The position numbers and the translations under genes are program-made. A stretch of 64,000 bases of DNA from Micromonospora sp. R77 (lineage in GTDB: Bacteria; Actinomycetota; Actinomycetes; Mycobacteriales; Micromonosporaceae), in the NCBI RefSeq assembly GCF_022747945.1, contig NZ_JALDST010000001.1:4092001-4156000 (forward strand). The letters run 5' to 3'. The notes below the pieces were generated by a model. That model ran no database searches, had not been told where the DNA came from, and was given only the letters and a program-made list of their open reading frames with translations. Numbering within the stretch: the first letter of the stretch is position 1; each line of letters opens with the position of its first letter. Below, piece after piece: positions 7,597-16,133 of this stretch.

Positions 7597-8295
7597 GTGA
7601 TCACGATGATGGGTGAGAAGGTGACCACGGCGCTCGACCGGCGGATGTCCCTGCACCTGGCGAGCTGGCTGGGGCAGTGGCCGGCCGGCGCGGGGCTGCA
7701 CGTGGTCGGCTCGCACCGGCGCGCCTGCCCGGCCTGGGACGGTCGGCTCCGCCTCGCCATCGCGGTCGCCGCCCCGGAGTGCACCGTGCTGTCCGTGCCG
7801 CCCGACCGGGTCGCGGCGGTGCGGGCCCGGGCCGCCGACCGGTCCGTCGAGCGGCTGCTGCCCGAGCTGCCGGCGCTGGTCGGGCAGCCGGACTGGCCCA
7901 CCCACCAGGGCGTCTACCGGTGGTGCGTCGCCCCGGCCCGGCTGGCCGACGCGGGGGAGTGGATCCCGCCGACCACGCCCGGACTGCCACCGTGGCTGCG
8001 GCTGTTCGACCGGCCGGTGCTGGTGGTCCGGGACGGCGACGGGCGCTACCTGGCCGGCGTGGGCGTGAAGCGCCACGACGCGTACGGGCACGAGATGGCG
8101 GTCGGCACGGCCCCGGAGGCCCGGGGGCGGGGGCTCGCCCGACGGCTGGTCGCCCAGGCGGCCCGCCGGGTGCTCGACGAGGGGGCGGTACCCACCTACC
8201 GGCACGATTTCGGGAACGTCGCGTCGGCCCGGGTCGCCGAGGCGGCCGGCTTCCCGGACCGTGGCTGGCGGTCGTACGGGGTGGACCCGCCCTGA
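7597..8295 (+). CDS. GNAT-family N-acetyltransferase
   Basis: The last 100 residues carry the GNAT fold with acetyl-CoA loop EARGRGLARRLV and final strand PTYRHDFGNVASARVAEAAGF. The N-terminal half (residues 1-120) is a poorly conserved, tryptophan-rich region seen in GCN5-related proteins of this group. ATGs at 7597, 7606 and 7609 are all possible starts and none has a strong ribosome site. Substrate unknown. Confidence 0.8.
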   Translation: MITMMGEKVTTALDRRMSLHLASWLGQWPAGAGLHVVGSHRRACPAWDGRLRLAIAVAAPECTVLSVPPDRVAAVRARAADRSVERLLPELPALVGQPDWPTHQGVYRWCVAPARLADAGEWIPPTTPGLPPWLRLFDRPVLVVRDGDGRYLAGVGVKRHDAYGHEMAVGTAPEARGRGLARRLVAQAARRVLDEGAVPTYRHDFGNVASARVAEAAGFPDRGWRSYGVDPP

Positions 8296-8574
8296 GCCGG
8301 CCCGGTGCACGGGGTCGGGCTGATCGTCGGGATCGACCGGTTCATGTCGGAGGCGCGGGCGCTGACCAACTTCGCCGGCAACGCCGTCGCCACCGTGCTC
8401 GTCGGCACCTGGACCGGTCAGTTCGACCGGGAGCGGGCCGTGGCGGTGCTGCGCGGCGACGACCCGTTCGACGAGGCCACGATGCTCGACGAGGAGCACC
8501 GGCCCGAGATGCCGGCGGACGGCACGGAGACCGACGCGCGGGCCGCCGACCCGGTGGCACCCGCCGCGCGCTGA
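8296..8574 (+). pseudogene. C-terminal remnant of a DctA-type dicarboxylate:cation symporter
   Basis: Directly after the GNAT stop, and in the same frame, the sequence reads [35 protein letters not shown] when joined. This is the conserved last transmembrane region of DctA/GltP transporters, followed by an acidic tail. About 350 N-terminal residues are missing, including all the other helices, so it cannot be a transporter. A normal terminator follows. It is either a deletion relic or a join error in the assembly. A GTG at 8305 could express it as an 89-residue peptide. Confidence 0.7.
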
Positions 8575-8582
8575 CCGGCGGC

Positions 8583-8618
8583 GCGGACCGTGGATCCCGG
8601 GCCGGATCCACGGTCCGC
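8583..8618. terminator. Terminator hairpin after the dctA remnant
   Basis: Perfect 15-bp stem (8583-8597 with 8604-8618) with a 6-nt loop. Confidence 0.7.
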
Positions 8619-8701
8619 AACCTGTCCCCTCCCAGGTCCGTCACCGGTGACGCTAGGTGCCGCCGGCCCGGTCGACAAGGATTCCCCGGCCGGTCGGGAC
8701 T

Positions 8702-8715
8702 GTCCGCTAGCGGAC
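8702..8715 (+). promoter_or_regulatory. 14-bp perfect palindrome upstream of the STAS gene
   Basis: GTCCGCTAGCGGAC lies 125 bp before the start of the anti-sigma antagonist gene in the otherwise empty 8619-8839 interval. It could be an operator; no binding protein can be assigned. Confidence 0.3.
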
Positions 8716-8839
8716 TTGAGCTGGGAAGACGTGCCGACCAGCCGGTCTATCGGCGGGACCGCGCCCGCGCTGCGTCGGTGCGGCCGGGTAGGGTCCCCCT
8801 CGGTAATGGGCGGGGGCCGGTAGCGGGCAGAGGTGGGTC

Positions 8840-9190
8840 ATGCAGATCGGCACGCAGAGCACCGAGCCCGGACACGTCACCCTGGCCGTGCACGGCGAGA
8901 TCGACATGGCCAGTGCCGCGGAGCTGGACCAGGCCCTGGACGCCGTGCTCCGCCGAGCCGGCGTGGTGGAGATCGTCGTCGATCTCACCGAGGTCTCCTA
9001 CCCGGACTCCACCGGCGTCGGCGCGCTGTTGCGCGGGGTCGCCGAGGCGGTCGGCCGGGCCACCCTCCGGGTCCCAACGCCCGGCCCGTGGTGGCCCGGG
9101 TGCTGCGGATCACCGCCGTGGACGGCCTTGCTCGGCCTCCCCGACGACGGCCGGCCGACCAGCCGGCCGGGCCGGCGCGGCCTCGGCTGA
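8840..9190 (+). CDS. STAS-domain anti-sigma factor antagonist (two compensating indels)
   Basis: SpoIIAA/RsbV-type protein. HGEIDMASAAELDQAL and the phosphorylation loop VDLTEVSYPDSTGVGALLRG (Ser in DSTG) are clear. From about 9074 the expected helix-strand, ARPVVARVLRITAVDGL, is read only in the next frame. Near 9128 the original frame again gives LLGLPDD. One lost and one gained base explain this and the protein's odd Trp/Cys-rich middle. When unphosphorylated it should bind an anti-sigma kinase and release a sigma factor. An RsbU-type phosphatase that could act on such proteins lies at 54147-55961, but no partner kinase is adjacent. Confidence 0.78.
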   Translation: MQIGTQSTEPGHVTLAVHGEIDMASAAELDQALDAVLRRAGVVEIVVDLTEVSYPDSTGVGALLRGVAEAVGRATLRVPTPGPWWPGCCGSPPWTALLGLPDDGRPTSRPGRRGLG

Positions 9191-9197
9191 CCCCGGT

Positions 9198-10645
9198 TCA
9201 GCCGGCCAGGCCCAGCACCTGCGCCGCCGCGCGGCCGTTGGCGTGGCTGGCGCTGTACGTGCTGACGAAGGCCCGGACGCCGGCCGGCCGCCAGCCGCCC
9301 GGCCAGCCCATCTCGACCACGGTCACCGTGGGCGGCGGCCAACGCGTCGACCAGCGCCGGGCCGCCCGGCAGCCGGCAGGTGCCGGCCGACCAGCACGAT
9401 CGGGCGTACCCCGGCGAGCCGGCGCAGCTCGGCGGCGTCGGTCTCGCCGGCCACCACCCGGACCACCTCGGCGTCGGCGAGGTGCGGTCCGAGCCCCCAC
9501 GGCACCCGGCCCTCGGCGATGGTGGAGGCGGCGTGCACCTGGACCACCAGCGGCGTGACCAGCCCGGCGAGGTCGCCCTCGACCCGGACCGCACGTCGCG
9601 CGGCGGCGTAGCCGAGACCGTCGACGGCGGGGGTAGGGGATCCGGCGACGCTCGACCAGCCGGCGAGGTCGGCGGCGCGGCCGGCGGCCTCCTCGACCCG
9701 GGCCCGGTCCAGCCGACCGTCGCCGAGCGCGCCGACGATCTCGGCGGCGACCCGTTCGACCAGCTCGGCGTCCACCTGCGCGCCGATGCAGAGCAGGTCC
9801 GCCCCGGCGGCCAGGGCGCGGACGGCGGCCGGCCCGACCCCACCGGCGGCGAGCGCGGCGCCCTTCATCTCCAGGGCGTCGGTGATCACGGTGCCGGTGA
9901 AGCCGTACTCGGCGCGCAGCAGGTCGACCAGGACCGCGCGACTGAAGGTGGCGGGACCGTCGCCGGTCAGCGCCGGCACCCGGATGTGCGCGGTCATGAT
10001 CGCCCGGACCCCGGCATCGACCACGGCGGCGAAGGGCGGCAGGTCGCGCTCGCGCAGCACGGCCGGGGACACGTCGACGGTGGGCAGCTCGTGGTGGGAG
10101 TCGGCGACGGTCGCGCCGTGGCCGGGGAAGTGTTTGGCGCAGGCGGCGACCCCGGTGGCCTGGAGGCCGGCGACGGCGGCGGCCGAGTGCACGGCCACCC
10201 GCTGCGGGTCGGCGCCGAACGAACGGGTGCCGATGACCGGGTTCTCGTCGGCGGTGTTGACGTCGACGGTGGGGGCCAGGTCGACCGTGATGCCGAGGAC
10301 GGCCAGTTCCGCGCCGATCGCGGCGTAGACCTCGCGGGTCAGCGCCGGGTCGTCGACCGCGCCGAGTGCGGCGTTGCCGGGGTACGGGCTGCCGGTGGCG
10401 TGCGCCAGCCGGGTGACGTCGCCGCCCTCCTCGTCGATCGCCACGATGGCGTCGGGGCGGCCGGCGCGCAGCGCGGCGGTGCTCGCCGCCACCTGGGCGG
10501 GGTCGTGCACGTTGGTGCCGAAGAGGGTGTGCCCGGCGAGCCCGTCGGCGAGCAGCCGGACCGCCCAGTCGGGCGGGACCGGCCCCGGGTACGCGGCGAG
10601 CAGCGTGCCCAGCGCGAGTCGGCGCAGTCCTGGATCCAGCCCCAC
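9198..10645 (-). CDS. Glycoside hydrolase family 3, NagZ-like beta-N-acetylhexosaminidase (two indels near the 3' end)
   Basis: The motif KHFPGHGATVADSHHELP, with the NagZ-type His in the flexible loop, identifies a GH3 N-acetylglucosaminidase. The substrate-binding VAIDEEGGDVTRL and the nucleophile region VITDALEMKGA are also present. The GTG at 10645 follows GAAGGAGAG. The C-terminus is split. The main frame fails near 9360, a second frame gives PALVDALAAAH, and a third from about 9330 gives TVTVVEMGWPGGWRPAGVRAFVSTYSAS in pieces up to LGLAG. Correcting both restores a full-length enzyme of about 480 residues. No signal peptide is seen, so it is probably cytoplasmic, releasing GlcNAc from cell-wall or chitin fragments. 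It is divergent from a ROK repressor that likely controls it. Confidence 0.85.
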
Positions 10646-10779
10646 GTGTTCTCTCCTTCTCCGACGGCACGAGTGTCGCACCGGAGACGACCGTCCCGGG
10701 CGGTGTCGCTGACGGGTCGTCCGAGGCTCCGGTTCCGGGTGGCCGATACGCTTACGGACACCCGTTCTACAGGACGTTT

Positions 10780-10799
10780 AGTAAGAAACAAAGTTTACT
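10780..10799 (+). promoter_or_regulatory. Candidate ROK operator in the GH3/ROK divergent region
   Basis: AGTAA (10780-10784) and TTACT (10795-10799) form an inverted repeat around GAAACAAAGT. The site starts 19 bp before the ROK start codon, between the two divergent genes. AACAAAGTT and TTTACTG recur before the monooxygenase gene at 826-843. Confidence 0.5.
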
Positions 10800-10817
10800 G
10801 AAAATAGAGGACGTGGC

Positions 10818-11993
10818 ATGAGTGCGACCCGGCTGCCCGGCACCCCCCGCCTGTTGCGGGCGCTCAACGACCGCGCGGCGCTGGAGCTGCTCCTCGAACA
10901 GGGTCCCCTCACCCGGGCCCGGCTCGGCGAGCTGACCGGGCTGTCCAAGGTCACCGCCAGCCAGCTGGTCGAGCGGCTGGAGGAGCGTGGCCTGGTCACC
11001 CGGGTCGGCGAGCAGGCCGGCGGGCGGGGCCCGAACGCCCAGCTCTACGCCGTCCGGCCGGGCAGCGCCCACGTGGTCGGGGTGGACGTCGGTGCCGACC
11101 GGGTGGTGGCGGCCTGCGCCGACATCACCGGCGCGGTCATCGGCCGGGTGGAACAGTCCACGAAGGACACCGACGACCCGGTGGGGGTGGTGCACAACGC
11201 GGTGGTCCAGGCCGCGAGCAGCGCCGGCGCGGAGCTGTCGAGCGTACGGCGGATCGTGCTGGGCACCCCCGGCCTGGTCGACCCGGGCACCGGCGACATC
11301 ACCTTCGCGTTCAACCTGCCGCGCTGGCACAGCGGCCTGCTCGCCGCGCTCCGCGACGACCTGCACACCCCGGTGGTCTTCGAGAACGACGTCAACCTCG
11401 CCGCGGTCGCCGAGGCGCAGTCCGGCGCCGCCCGGGGTCTCGCCGACTTCGTGCTGGTCTGGGTGGGGGCCGGCGTGGGTCTGGCGATCATGCTCGGCGG
11501 CCGGCTGCACCACGGCAGCACCGGCGCGGCCGGCGAGATCGGCTACCTGCCGGTGCCCGGGGCGCCCATCCCGCGGGACGTCGCCAAGCGGGCCAAGCCG
11601 GCCTTCCAGCAGCTCGCCGGCGGCGACGCGGTACGGGTGGTCGCCGGGGAGCACGGCTTCGCCGCCGACACCGCCGCCGACGCGGCACGCCGCCGTCGCG
11701 GCCGGCGCCGACGGCGATCCGCTGCTGGACGAACTCGCCCGCGCCGGCTGGCGCTCGGGGTGGCCAGCACCTGCGTGGTGCTGGACCCGCCGCTGGTGGT
11801 GCTCGCCGGTGAGGTGGGTCAGGCGGGCGGGGCGGCGCTGGCCGAGCGGGTGCAGCAGGAGGTCGCCGCGATCACGCTGGTCCGGCCGCGGGTGGTGCCG
11901 ACGGGGCTGACCGAGGAGCCGATCCTGCGCGGCGCGCTGCGTACCGCGCTGGACGCCGTCCGGGACGAGGTCTTCGGCTCGACGGTCGGCTGA
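10818..11993 (+). CDS. ROK-family transcriptional repressor (two compensating indels)
   Basis: The N-terminal winged helix (about residues 12-65, LTRARLGELTGLSKVTASQLVERL) is followed by a sugar-kinase-like ROK domain with VGVDVGADRVV, TPGLVDPGTG, FENDVNLAAVAEA and HHGSTGAAGEIGYL. The usual zinc cluster CxCGxxGC after GEIGYL is absent. Between about 11690 and 11745 the expected HAAVAAGADGDPLLDELA is in the neighbouring frame, so two indels bracket an Arg-rich false segment. Sugar ligands usually release such repressors from DNA. Its position opposite a GH3 hexosaminidase points to amino sugars or their oligomers. Confidence 0.85.
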   Translation: MSATRLPGTPRLLRALNDRAALELLLEQGPLTRARLGELTGLSKVTASQLVERLEERGLVTRVGEQAGGRGPNAQLYAVRPGSAHVVGVDVGADRVVAACADITGAVIGRVEQSTKDTDDPVGVVHNAVVQAASSAGAELSSVRRIVLGTPGLVDPGTGDITFAFNLPRWHSGLLAALRDDLHTPVVFENDVNLAAVAEAQSGAARGLADFVLVWVGAGVGLAIMLGGRLHHGSTGAAGEIGYLPVPGAPIPRDVAKRAKPAFQQLAGGDAVRVVAGEHGFAADTAADAARRRRGRRRRRSAAGRTRPRRLALGVASTCVVLDPPLVVLAGEVGQAGGAALAERVQQEVAAITLVRPRVVPTGLTEEPILRGALRTALDAVRDEVFGSTVG

Positions 11994-12091
11994 CCGGCTG
12001 CGGAGCCCGTCGACCGTCGTCGTCCTCGTCGCCGCCATGTGAAGGAATTCTTCACGAGCTGGATCAGGCTTGCAAGGAGTTGCCGGGAAAC

Positions 12092-12138
12092 GCGTACGGC
12101 CCCCGTCGCCGCCGGAGTGCGGGACGGGGGCCGTACGC
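12092..12138. terminator. Bidirectional terminator hairpin
   Basis: Perfect 16-bp stem (12092-12107 with 12123-12138) between the convergent ROK and ABC permease genes. Confidence 0.75.
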
Positions 12139-12144
12139 CGAGCC

Positions 12145-13155
12145 TCAGATCAGGTCGCGGCGGCGGAACGTGCTGAACGCCGCCACCAGCAGCACCGCCG
12201 TCAGGCCCAGCAGCACCGCCAGACTCGGCGCCCAGGTCACCGTGTAGAAGCCGTCGCAGAAGCCGCTCCCCTCGCCCTGGCAGGCGTGGTAGTTGAGGAA
12301 CCGGGCCTGTCCGTTCACCCAGGCGGCGATGTAGGTGGAGAGCATCCAGGCGTCCGGCCGGGCCGCGTCGAGGATCTGGAACACCAGCCGCGCACCCAGC
12401 TCCCACACCACCAGATAGGCGGCGACCGTGCCCAGCGCCGCCGACGTGTGCCGGCCCAGGGTGGCGATCGCGAAGCCCAGCGCGCCCGCCAGCAGCACCA
12501 GCACCAGCCCTCGCCCGTACGTGCCGCCCAGCGACTGCCAGAACTCGCCGTCCAACCGCCCCGGCAGCCCCGCCCCCTGCGCGATCAGCCAGAACACCGA
12601 CAGGTACGCCGCCGACGCCACCGCGGCGAACACCAGCAGGCCGCCGAGCAGGGTGCCCAGTTTCGCCCCGAGCACCGCCATCCGCTGCGGTCGCCACAGC
12701 AGCAGGTTGACCACGCCGCCGGAGTTCAGGTCGGCGCCGATGTAGGAGGCGCCCACCAGGAACCCGAAGAGCACCAGGAAGGCGATGAGGAAGTACAGCA
12801 GCGGCCGGGCCTGGTTGGCGAAGACGAGGACCCCGCTGAGGTAGTCCGACACCACCGGGAGCTGCTCCATCCGGGCCGGGTCGATCTCGGCGCAGTCGGC
12901 CGGCAGGTAGTCGCCCTCCTCCGGCGCGGCGGTGCCGGCCTTCACCCGGAGACACCGGTCGTGCGCCGCCTCCATGTTGGCGACCTGTTCGTTGACCGCG
13001 GCGCGGGCCCGGTCCAGCTCCTCGGTCGACGGCCGGTGCGACCCGGCCAGCGTGGTCGCCGCGGTCACCGCGAAGGCGACCAGCAGCAGCACCACCATCA
13101 GCTGCACGAAGCGACGCGCGGTCAGCCGCTCCAGCTCGGCACGGACCAGGTTCAC
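12145..13155 (-). CDS. ABC-2 type transporter permease
   Basis: A 336-residue membrane protein with six predicted helices: one near residues 18-38, the rest after residue 115. A soluble loop with cysteines (DRCLRVKAG, PADCAEIDP) lies between helices 1 and 2. The GTG start overlaps the stop of the ATPase gene upstream, so the two are co-translated and form one exporter. Substrate unknown. Confidence 0.85.
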   Translation of the reverse strand: MNLVRAELERLTARRFVQLMVVLLLVAFAVTAATTLAGSHRPSTEELDRARAAVNEQVANMEAAHDRCLRVKAGTAAPEEGDYLPADCAEIDPARMEQLPVVSDYLSGVLVFANQARPLLYFLIAFLVLFGFLVGASYIGADLNSGGVVNLLLWRPQRMAVLGAKLGTLLGGLLVFAAVASAAYLSVFWLIAQGAGLPGRLDGEFWQSLGGTYGRGLVLVLLAGALGFAIATLGRHTSAALGTVAAYLVVWELGARLVFQILDAARPDAWMLSTYIAAWVNGQARFLNYHACQGEGSGFCDGFYTVTWAPSLAVLLGLTAVLLVAAFSTFRRRDLI

Positions 13156-14177
13156 CCCTGCACCTCCCGCATCTCGTCGGCGCGTACGTCCAGGTCGATG
13201 ACCGCGTCCCCGGGTGCGGCGTCCGGCCGGACCGAGTCGTCCACCTGCCGGGGGATCGCCGGATGCGGCGTGGTGCCGGTCAGCTCGAGGAAGACGCTCT
13301 CCAGGTCGGGCCGGAGCGGGACCAGCTCGCGCACCCAGAGCCCCTGCTCGCCCAGCGTGCGGGTGATCAGCTCCGGCTCGTCCACCCCGCCGACCACCAG
13401 CTGGTCGGGGTGCTCGGTGACCGCCAGGCCACCGGCGCGCAGCAGCTCCGCCGCCCGGTCGGGCTCGGCCACCCGGACCGCGAACTCGTGCTGGTCGAAC
13501 CCGGCCAGCACCTCGTCCACCCGGCCGGCGGCCACCCGGCGACCGCGCGAGATGATCGTGACGTGGTCGCAGATCAGCTGGATCTCGGCCAGGATGTGAC
13601 TGGACAGCAGCACCGTGACGCCGGCGGCGGCCAGCGACCGCATCAGGTCGCGCATCTCCCGGATGCCGGCCGGGTCGAGCCCGTTCGCCGGCTCGTCGAG
13701 GATCAGCAGCTCCGGGTCCTTCAGCAGCGCCGACGCCACCGCCAGCCGCTGCTTCATGCCCAGCGAATAGCCCTTGACCCGCTCGTCGCCCCGGTCGCGC
13801 AGCCCGACCTGCTCCAGCACCTCGTCCACCCGGGCGGTGGGTACGCCGCCGGCCCGGGCGAGCAGCCGGAGCGTGCGGTGGGCGGTGAAGTTGCCGAAGA
13901 ACTGCGGGCTCTCCACGATCGCGCCGACCCGCCCGGCCACCGCCGGCAGCTGCTCCGGCGAGCTGGCCCCGAACACGCTCATCCGGCCGGCGTCGGCCCG
14001 GACCAGCCCGAGCAGGGCGCGCAGCGTGGTCGTCTTGCCCGAGCCGTTCGGCCCGAGGAAACCGTGGATCTGCCCGGCGTCGACCCGCAGGTCGAAACCG
14101 TCGACGGCGACCCGGTGCCCCTGCCGCACGCTGTGGAACGTCTTGCGCAGGCCGTCGATCTCGATCACCGCGCTCAT
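13152..14177 (-). CDS. ABC transporter ATP-binding protein
   Basis: Partner ATPase of the permease downstream. Walker A GPNGSGKTTT, Q-loop ESPQFF, signature YSLGMKQRLAVA, Walker B LLILDEPANGLD and switch His in LLSSHIL are all present. The ATG at 14177 (MSAVIEIDG) is preceded by AGGAGCC; the open frame further upstream is not needed. The C-terminal 110 residues are the accessory domain typical of BcrA/NatA-type exporters. Confidence 0.92.
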   Translation of the reverse strand: MSAVIEIDGLRKTFHSVRQGHRVAVDGFDLRVDAGQIHGFLGPNGSGKTTTLRALLGLVRADAGRMSVFGASSPEQLPAVAGRVGAIVESPQFFGNFTAHRTLRLLARAGGVPTARVDEVLEQVGLRDRGDERVKGYSLGMKQRLAVASALLKDPELLILDEPANGLDPAGIREMRDLMRSLAAAGVTVLLSSHILAEIQLICDHVTIISRGRRVAAGRVDEVLAGFDQHEFAVRVAEPDRAAELLRAGGLAVTEHPDQLVVGGVDEPELITRTLGEQGLWVRELVPLRPDLESVFLELTGTTPHPAIPRQVDDSVRPDAAPGDAVIDLDVRADEMREVQG

Positions 14178-14308
14178 CGGCGCGGCTCCTGGCAGCGGTC
14201 GGGCATGAACCGTCCTCCGGGGTTGGTGACCAACGACACGGCGCCCCACCCTATGGCCACCGGGCCGCCCATGGGGGGCACCGCGGCGGTGCGTGGTTGG
14301 ATGGTCGG

Positions 14309-15103
14309 GTGAACGTGGACCCGGATCTGGTGGTCAGCCTCGACGGTGTCGGCGTACGCCGCTCCGGCACCGCGCTGCTGCACGACGTGGACTGGCGGGT
14401 GGAGCTGGACGAGCGCTGGGTGGTGCTCGGGCCCAACGGCGCCGGCAAGACGACCCTGCTCAACCTGGCGGCCGGCCGGCTGCACCCGACGGTCGGCGCC
14501 GCGCACGTGCTCGGCGAGCGGATCGGTCGGACCGACGTCAACGAGCTGCGGACCCGCATCGGTCTCTCCACCGCCGCGCTGGCCGAGCGGGTGCCCGCCG
14601 AGGAGCGGGTCACCGACGTGGTGGTCACCGCCGCCTGGTCGGTGGTCGGCCGCTGGCGGGAGAGCTACGACCGCAGCGACACCAACCGGGCCCGGGCGCT
14701 GCTCGGCCAGCTCGGCATCGGGCACCTCGCCGAGCGGGCGTACGGGACGCTGTCGGAGGGGGAGCGCAAGCGGGTGCAGATCGCCCGTGCGCTGATGACC
14801 GACCCCGAGCTGCTGCTGCTCGACGAGCCGGCCGCCGGGCTCGACCTGGGCGGTCGCGAGGACCTGGTGGCCCGGCTGGCCGAGCTGGCGTACGACCCGG
14901 ACGCGCCGGCGCTGGTGCTGGTGACCCACCACGTCGAGGAGATCCCGCCCGGCTTCACCCACGCGCTGCTGCTGCGCGAGGGGGGCGTGGTGGCGCAGGG
15001 CCTGCTCGCCGAGACGCTCACCGGTGACAACCTGTCGAAGACCTTCGGCCTGCCGCTGGTGGTCGAGCGGCACGGCGAGCGGTACACCGCGCGCGCCGCC
15101 TGA
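14309..15103 (+). CDS. Stand-alone ABC ATPase
   Basis: A complete nucleotide-binding domain: Walker A GPNGAGKTTLL, signature LSEGERKRVQIA, Walker B LLLLDEPAAGLD and switch THHVEE. It resembles the ModF/YlmA group of single ATPases, and no permease gene is adjacent. The GTG at 14309 lacks an obvious ribosome site and may be leaderless. The ribokinase gene starts 19 bases after its stop, so the two may be co-transcribed. Role unknown. Confidence 0.85.
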   Translation: MNVDPDLVVSLDGVGVRRSGTALLHDVDWRVELDERWVVLGPNGAGKTTLLNLAAGRLHPTVGAAHVLGERIGRTDVNELRTRIGLSTAALAERVPAEERVTDVVVTAAWSVVGRWRESYDRSDTNRARALLGQLGIGHLAERAYGTLSEGERKRVQIARALMTDPELLLLDEPAAGLDLGGREDLVARLAELAYDPDAPALVLVTHHVEEIPPGFTHALLLREGGVVAQGLLAETLTGDNLSKTFGLPLVVERHGERYTARAA

Positions 15104-15121
15104 GCGACAGGAGTGACGAAC

Positions 15122-16021
15122 ATGCGCCAGACCCGGGTGGCCGTGGTGGGCAGCGCCAACATGGACCTGGTGGGGACGGCACCGGCCCTGCCCCGGCCGG
15201 GCGAGACGGTGCTCGGCAGCGACTTCGTCATGCTGCCCGGCGGCAAGGGCGCCAACCAGGCCATCGCGGCGGTCCGCGCGGGCGCGTCCTGCGTCTTCCT
15301 CGGCGCGATCGGCTCCGACGCCTTCGGGGTCACCCTGAAGGCCCGGATCACCGCCGCCGGGGTGGACACCGGCCAGCTCCGGGTGGTCTACGGCGCGTCC
15401 GGGGTGGCCCTGGTCATGGTCGGGGCCGAGGGGGAGAACGCGATCCTGGTGACCCCGGGCGCGAACAGCGCGTTCACCGGGCTCACCGAGGGCGAGCTGC
15501 ACGCCGTACGCGAGGCGGACGTGCTGGTCGCGCAGGTGGAGGTGCCGCTCGAGACGGTGACCGAGGCGGCCGTCGCCGCCCACGCCGCGGGCACCCGGGT
15601 GGTGCTCAACGCCGCCCCCGCCCGCACTTTGCCGGCGGAGCTGCTCGCCGCGGTGGACCTGCTGGTGGTCAACGAGACCGAGGCCGTGACGCTCACCGGC
15701 CAGGGGCGGGACGACCCGCGCGCGCTGCTCGCCCTGGTGCCCCGGGCGGTGCTCACCCTCGGTGGGCACGGCGCCTGGTACGTCGACCGGGACGGTGCGA
15801 CGGTGCACGTGCCGCCGGTCAAGGTGGACGTGGTCGACTCCACCGCCGCCGGGGACGCCTTCACCGCCGCCCTCGCCGTGGCCTGGGGCGAGGGGCGGGA
15901 ACTGCTCGACGCGGTGCACTGGGCGGCGGCGGCCGGCGCGGCCTGCGTACGCCGGCTCGGTGCCTCGGTGGCGCTGCCCCGCCGCGTCGAGATCGACGAG
16001 CTGTACGCCCCGCCGGCCTGA
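15122..16021 (+). CDS. rbsK: Ribokinase (PfkB family)
   Basis: Phosphorylates D-ribose (or a related sugar) at O5 with ATP. PfkB signature 1 is LPGGKGANQAIAAVRAG (about residues 37-53). Signature 2 is DSTAAGDAFTAALAVA, with the catalytic Asp in AAGD. N-terminal VVGSANMDLVG is the ribokinase sugar-binding motif. The ATG at 15122 has CAGGAG nine bases upstream. No ribose transporter is adjacent, so the true substrate could be another pentose or nucleoside-derived sugar. Confidence 0.88.
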   Translation: MRQTRVAVVGSANMDLVGTAPALPRPGETVLGSDFVMLPGGKGANQAIAAVRAGASCVFLGAIGSDAFGVTLKARITAAGVDTGQLRVVYGASGVALVMVGAEGENAILVTPGANSAFTGLTEGELHAVREADVLVAQVEVPLETVTEAAVAAHAAGTRVVLNAAPARTLPAELLAAVDLLVVNETEAVTLTGQGRDDPRALLALVPRAVLTLGGHGAWYVDRDGATVHVPPVKVDVVDSTAAGDAFTAALAVAWGEGRELLDAVHWAAAAGAACVRRLGASVALPRRVEIDELYAPPA

Positions 16022-16124
16022 CCTGCCGCACGCGTGACCTGCCGGCGGCCGGACCTGCCGGCGGCCCGTGCCGCGGCCTGACCTACGGACGGTCGTGCCA
16101 CGGCCTGACCTGCCGGTTCCGGCG
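16020..16124. repeat. Degenerate short repeats between ribokinase and the next gene
   Basis: GACCTGCCG (once GACCTACGG) recurs five times within 100 bp, separated by variable GC-rich spacers. No coding or structural role seen. Confidence 0.4.
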
Positions 16125-16133
16125 CGGCCGGCC

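Noticed and set aside
12039..12055. GTGAAG-N5-CTTCAC inverted repeat as an operator
   Set aside because: It lies between the 3' ends of convergent genes, next to a strong terminator; short arms, no promoter to regulate.
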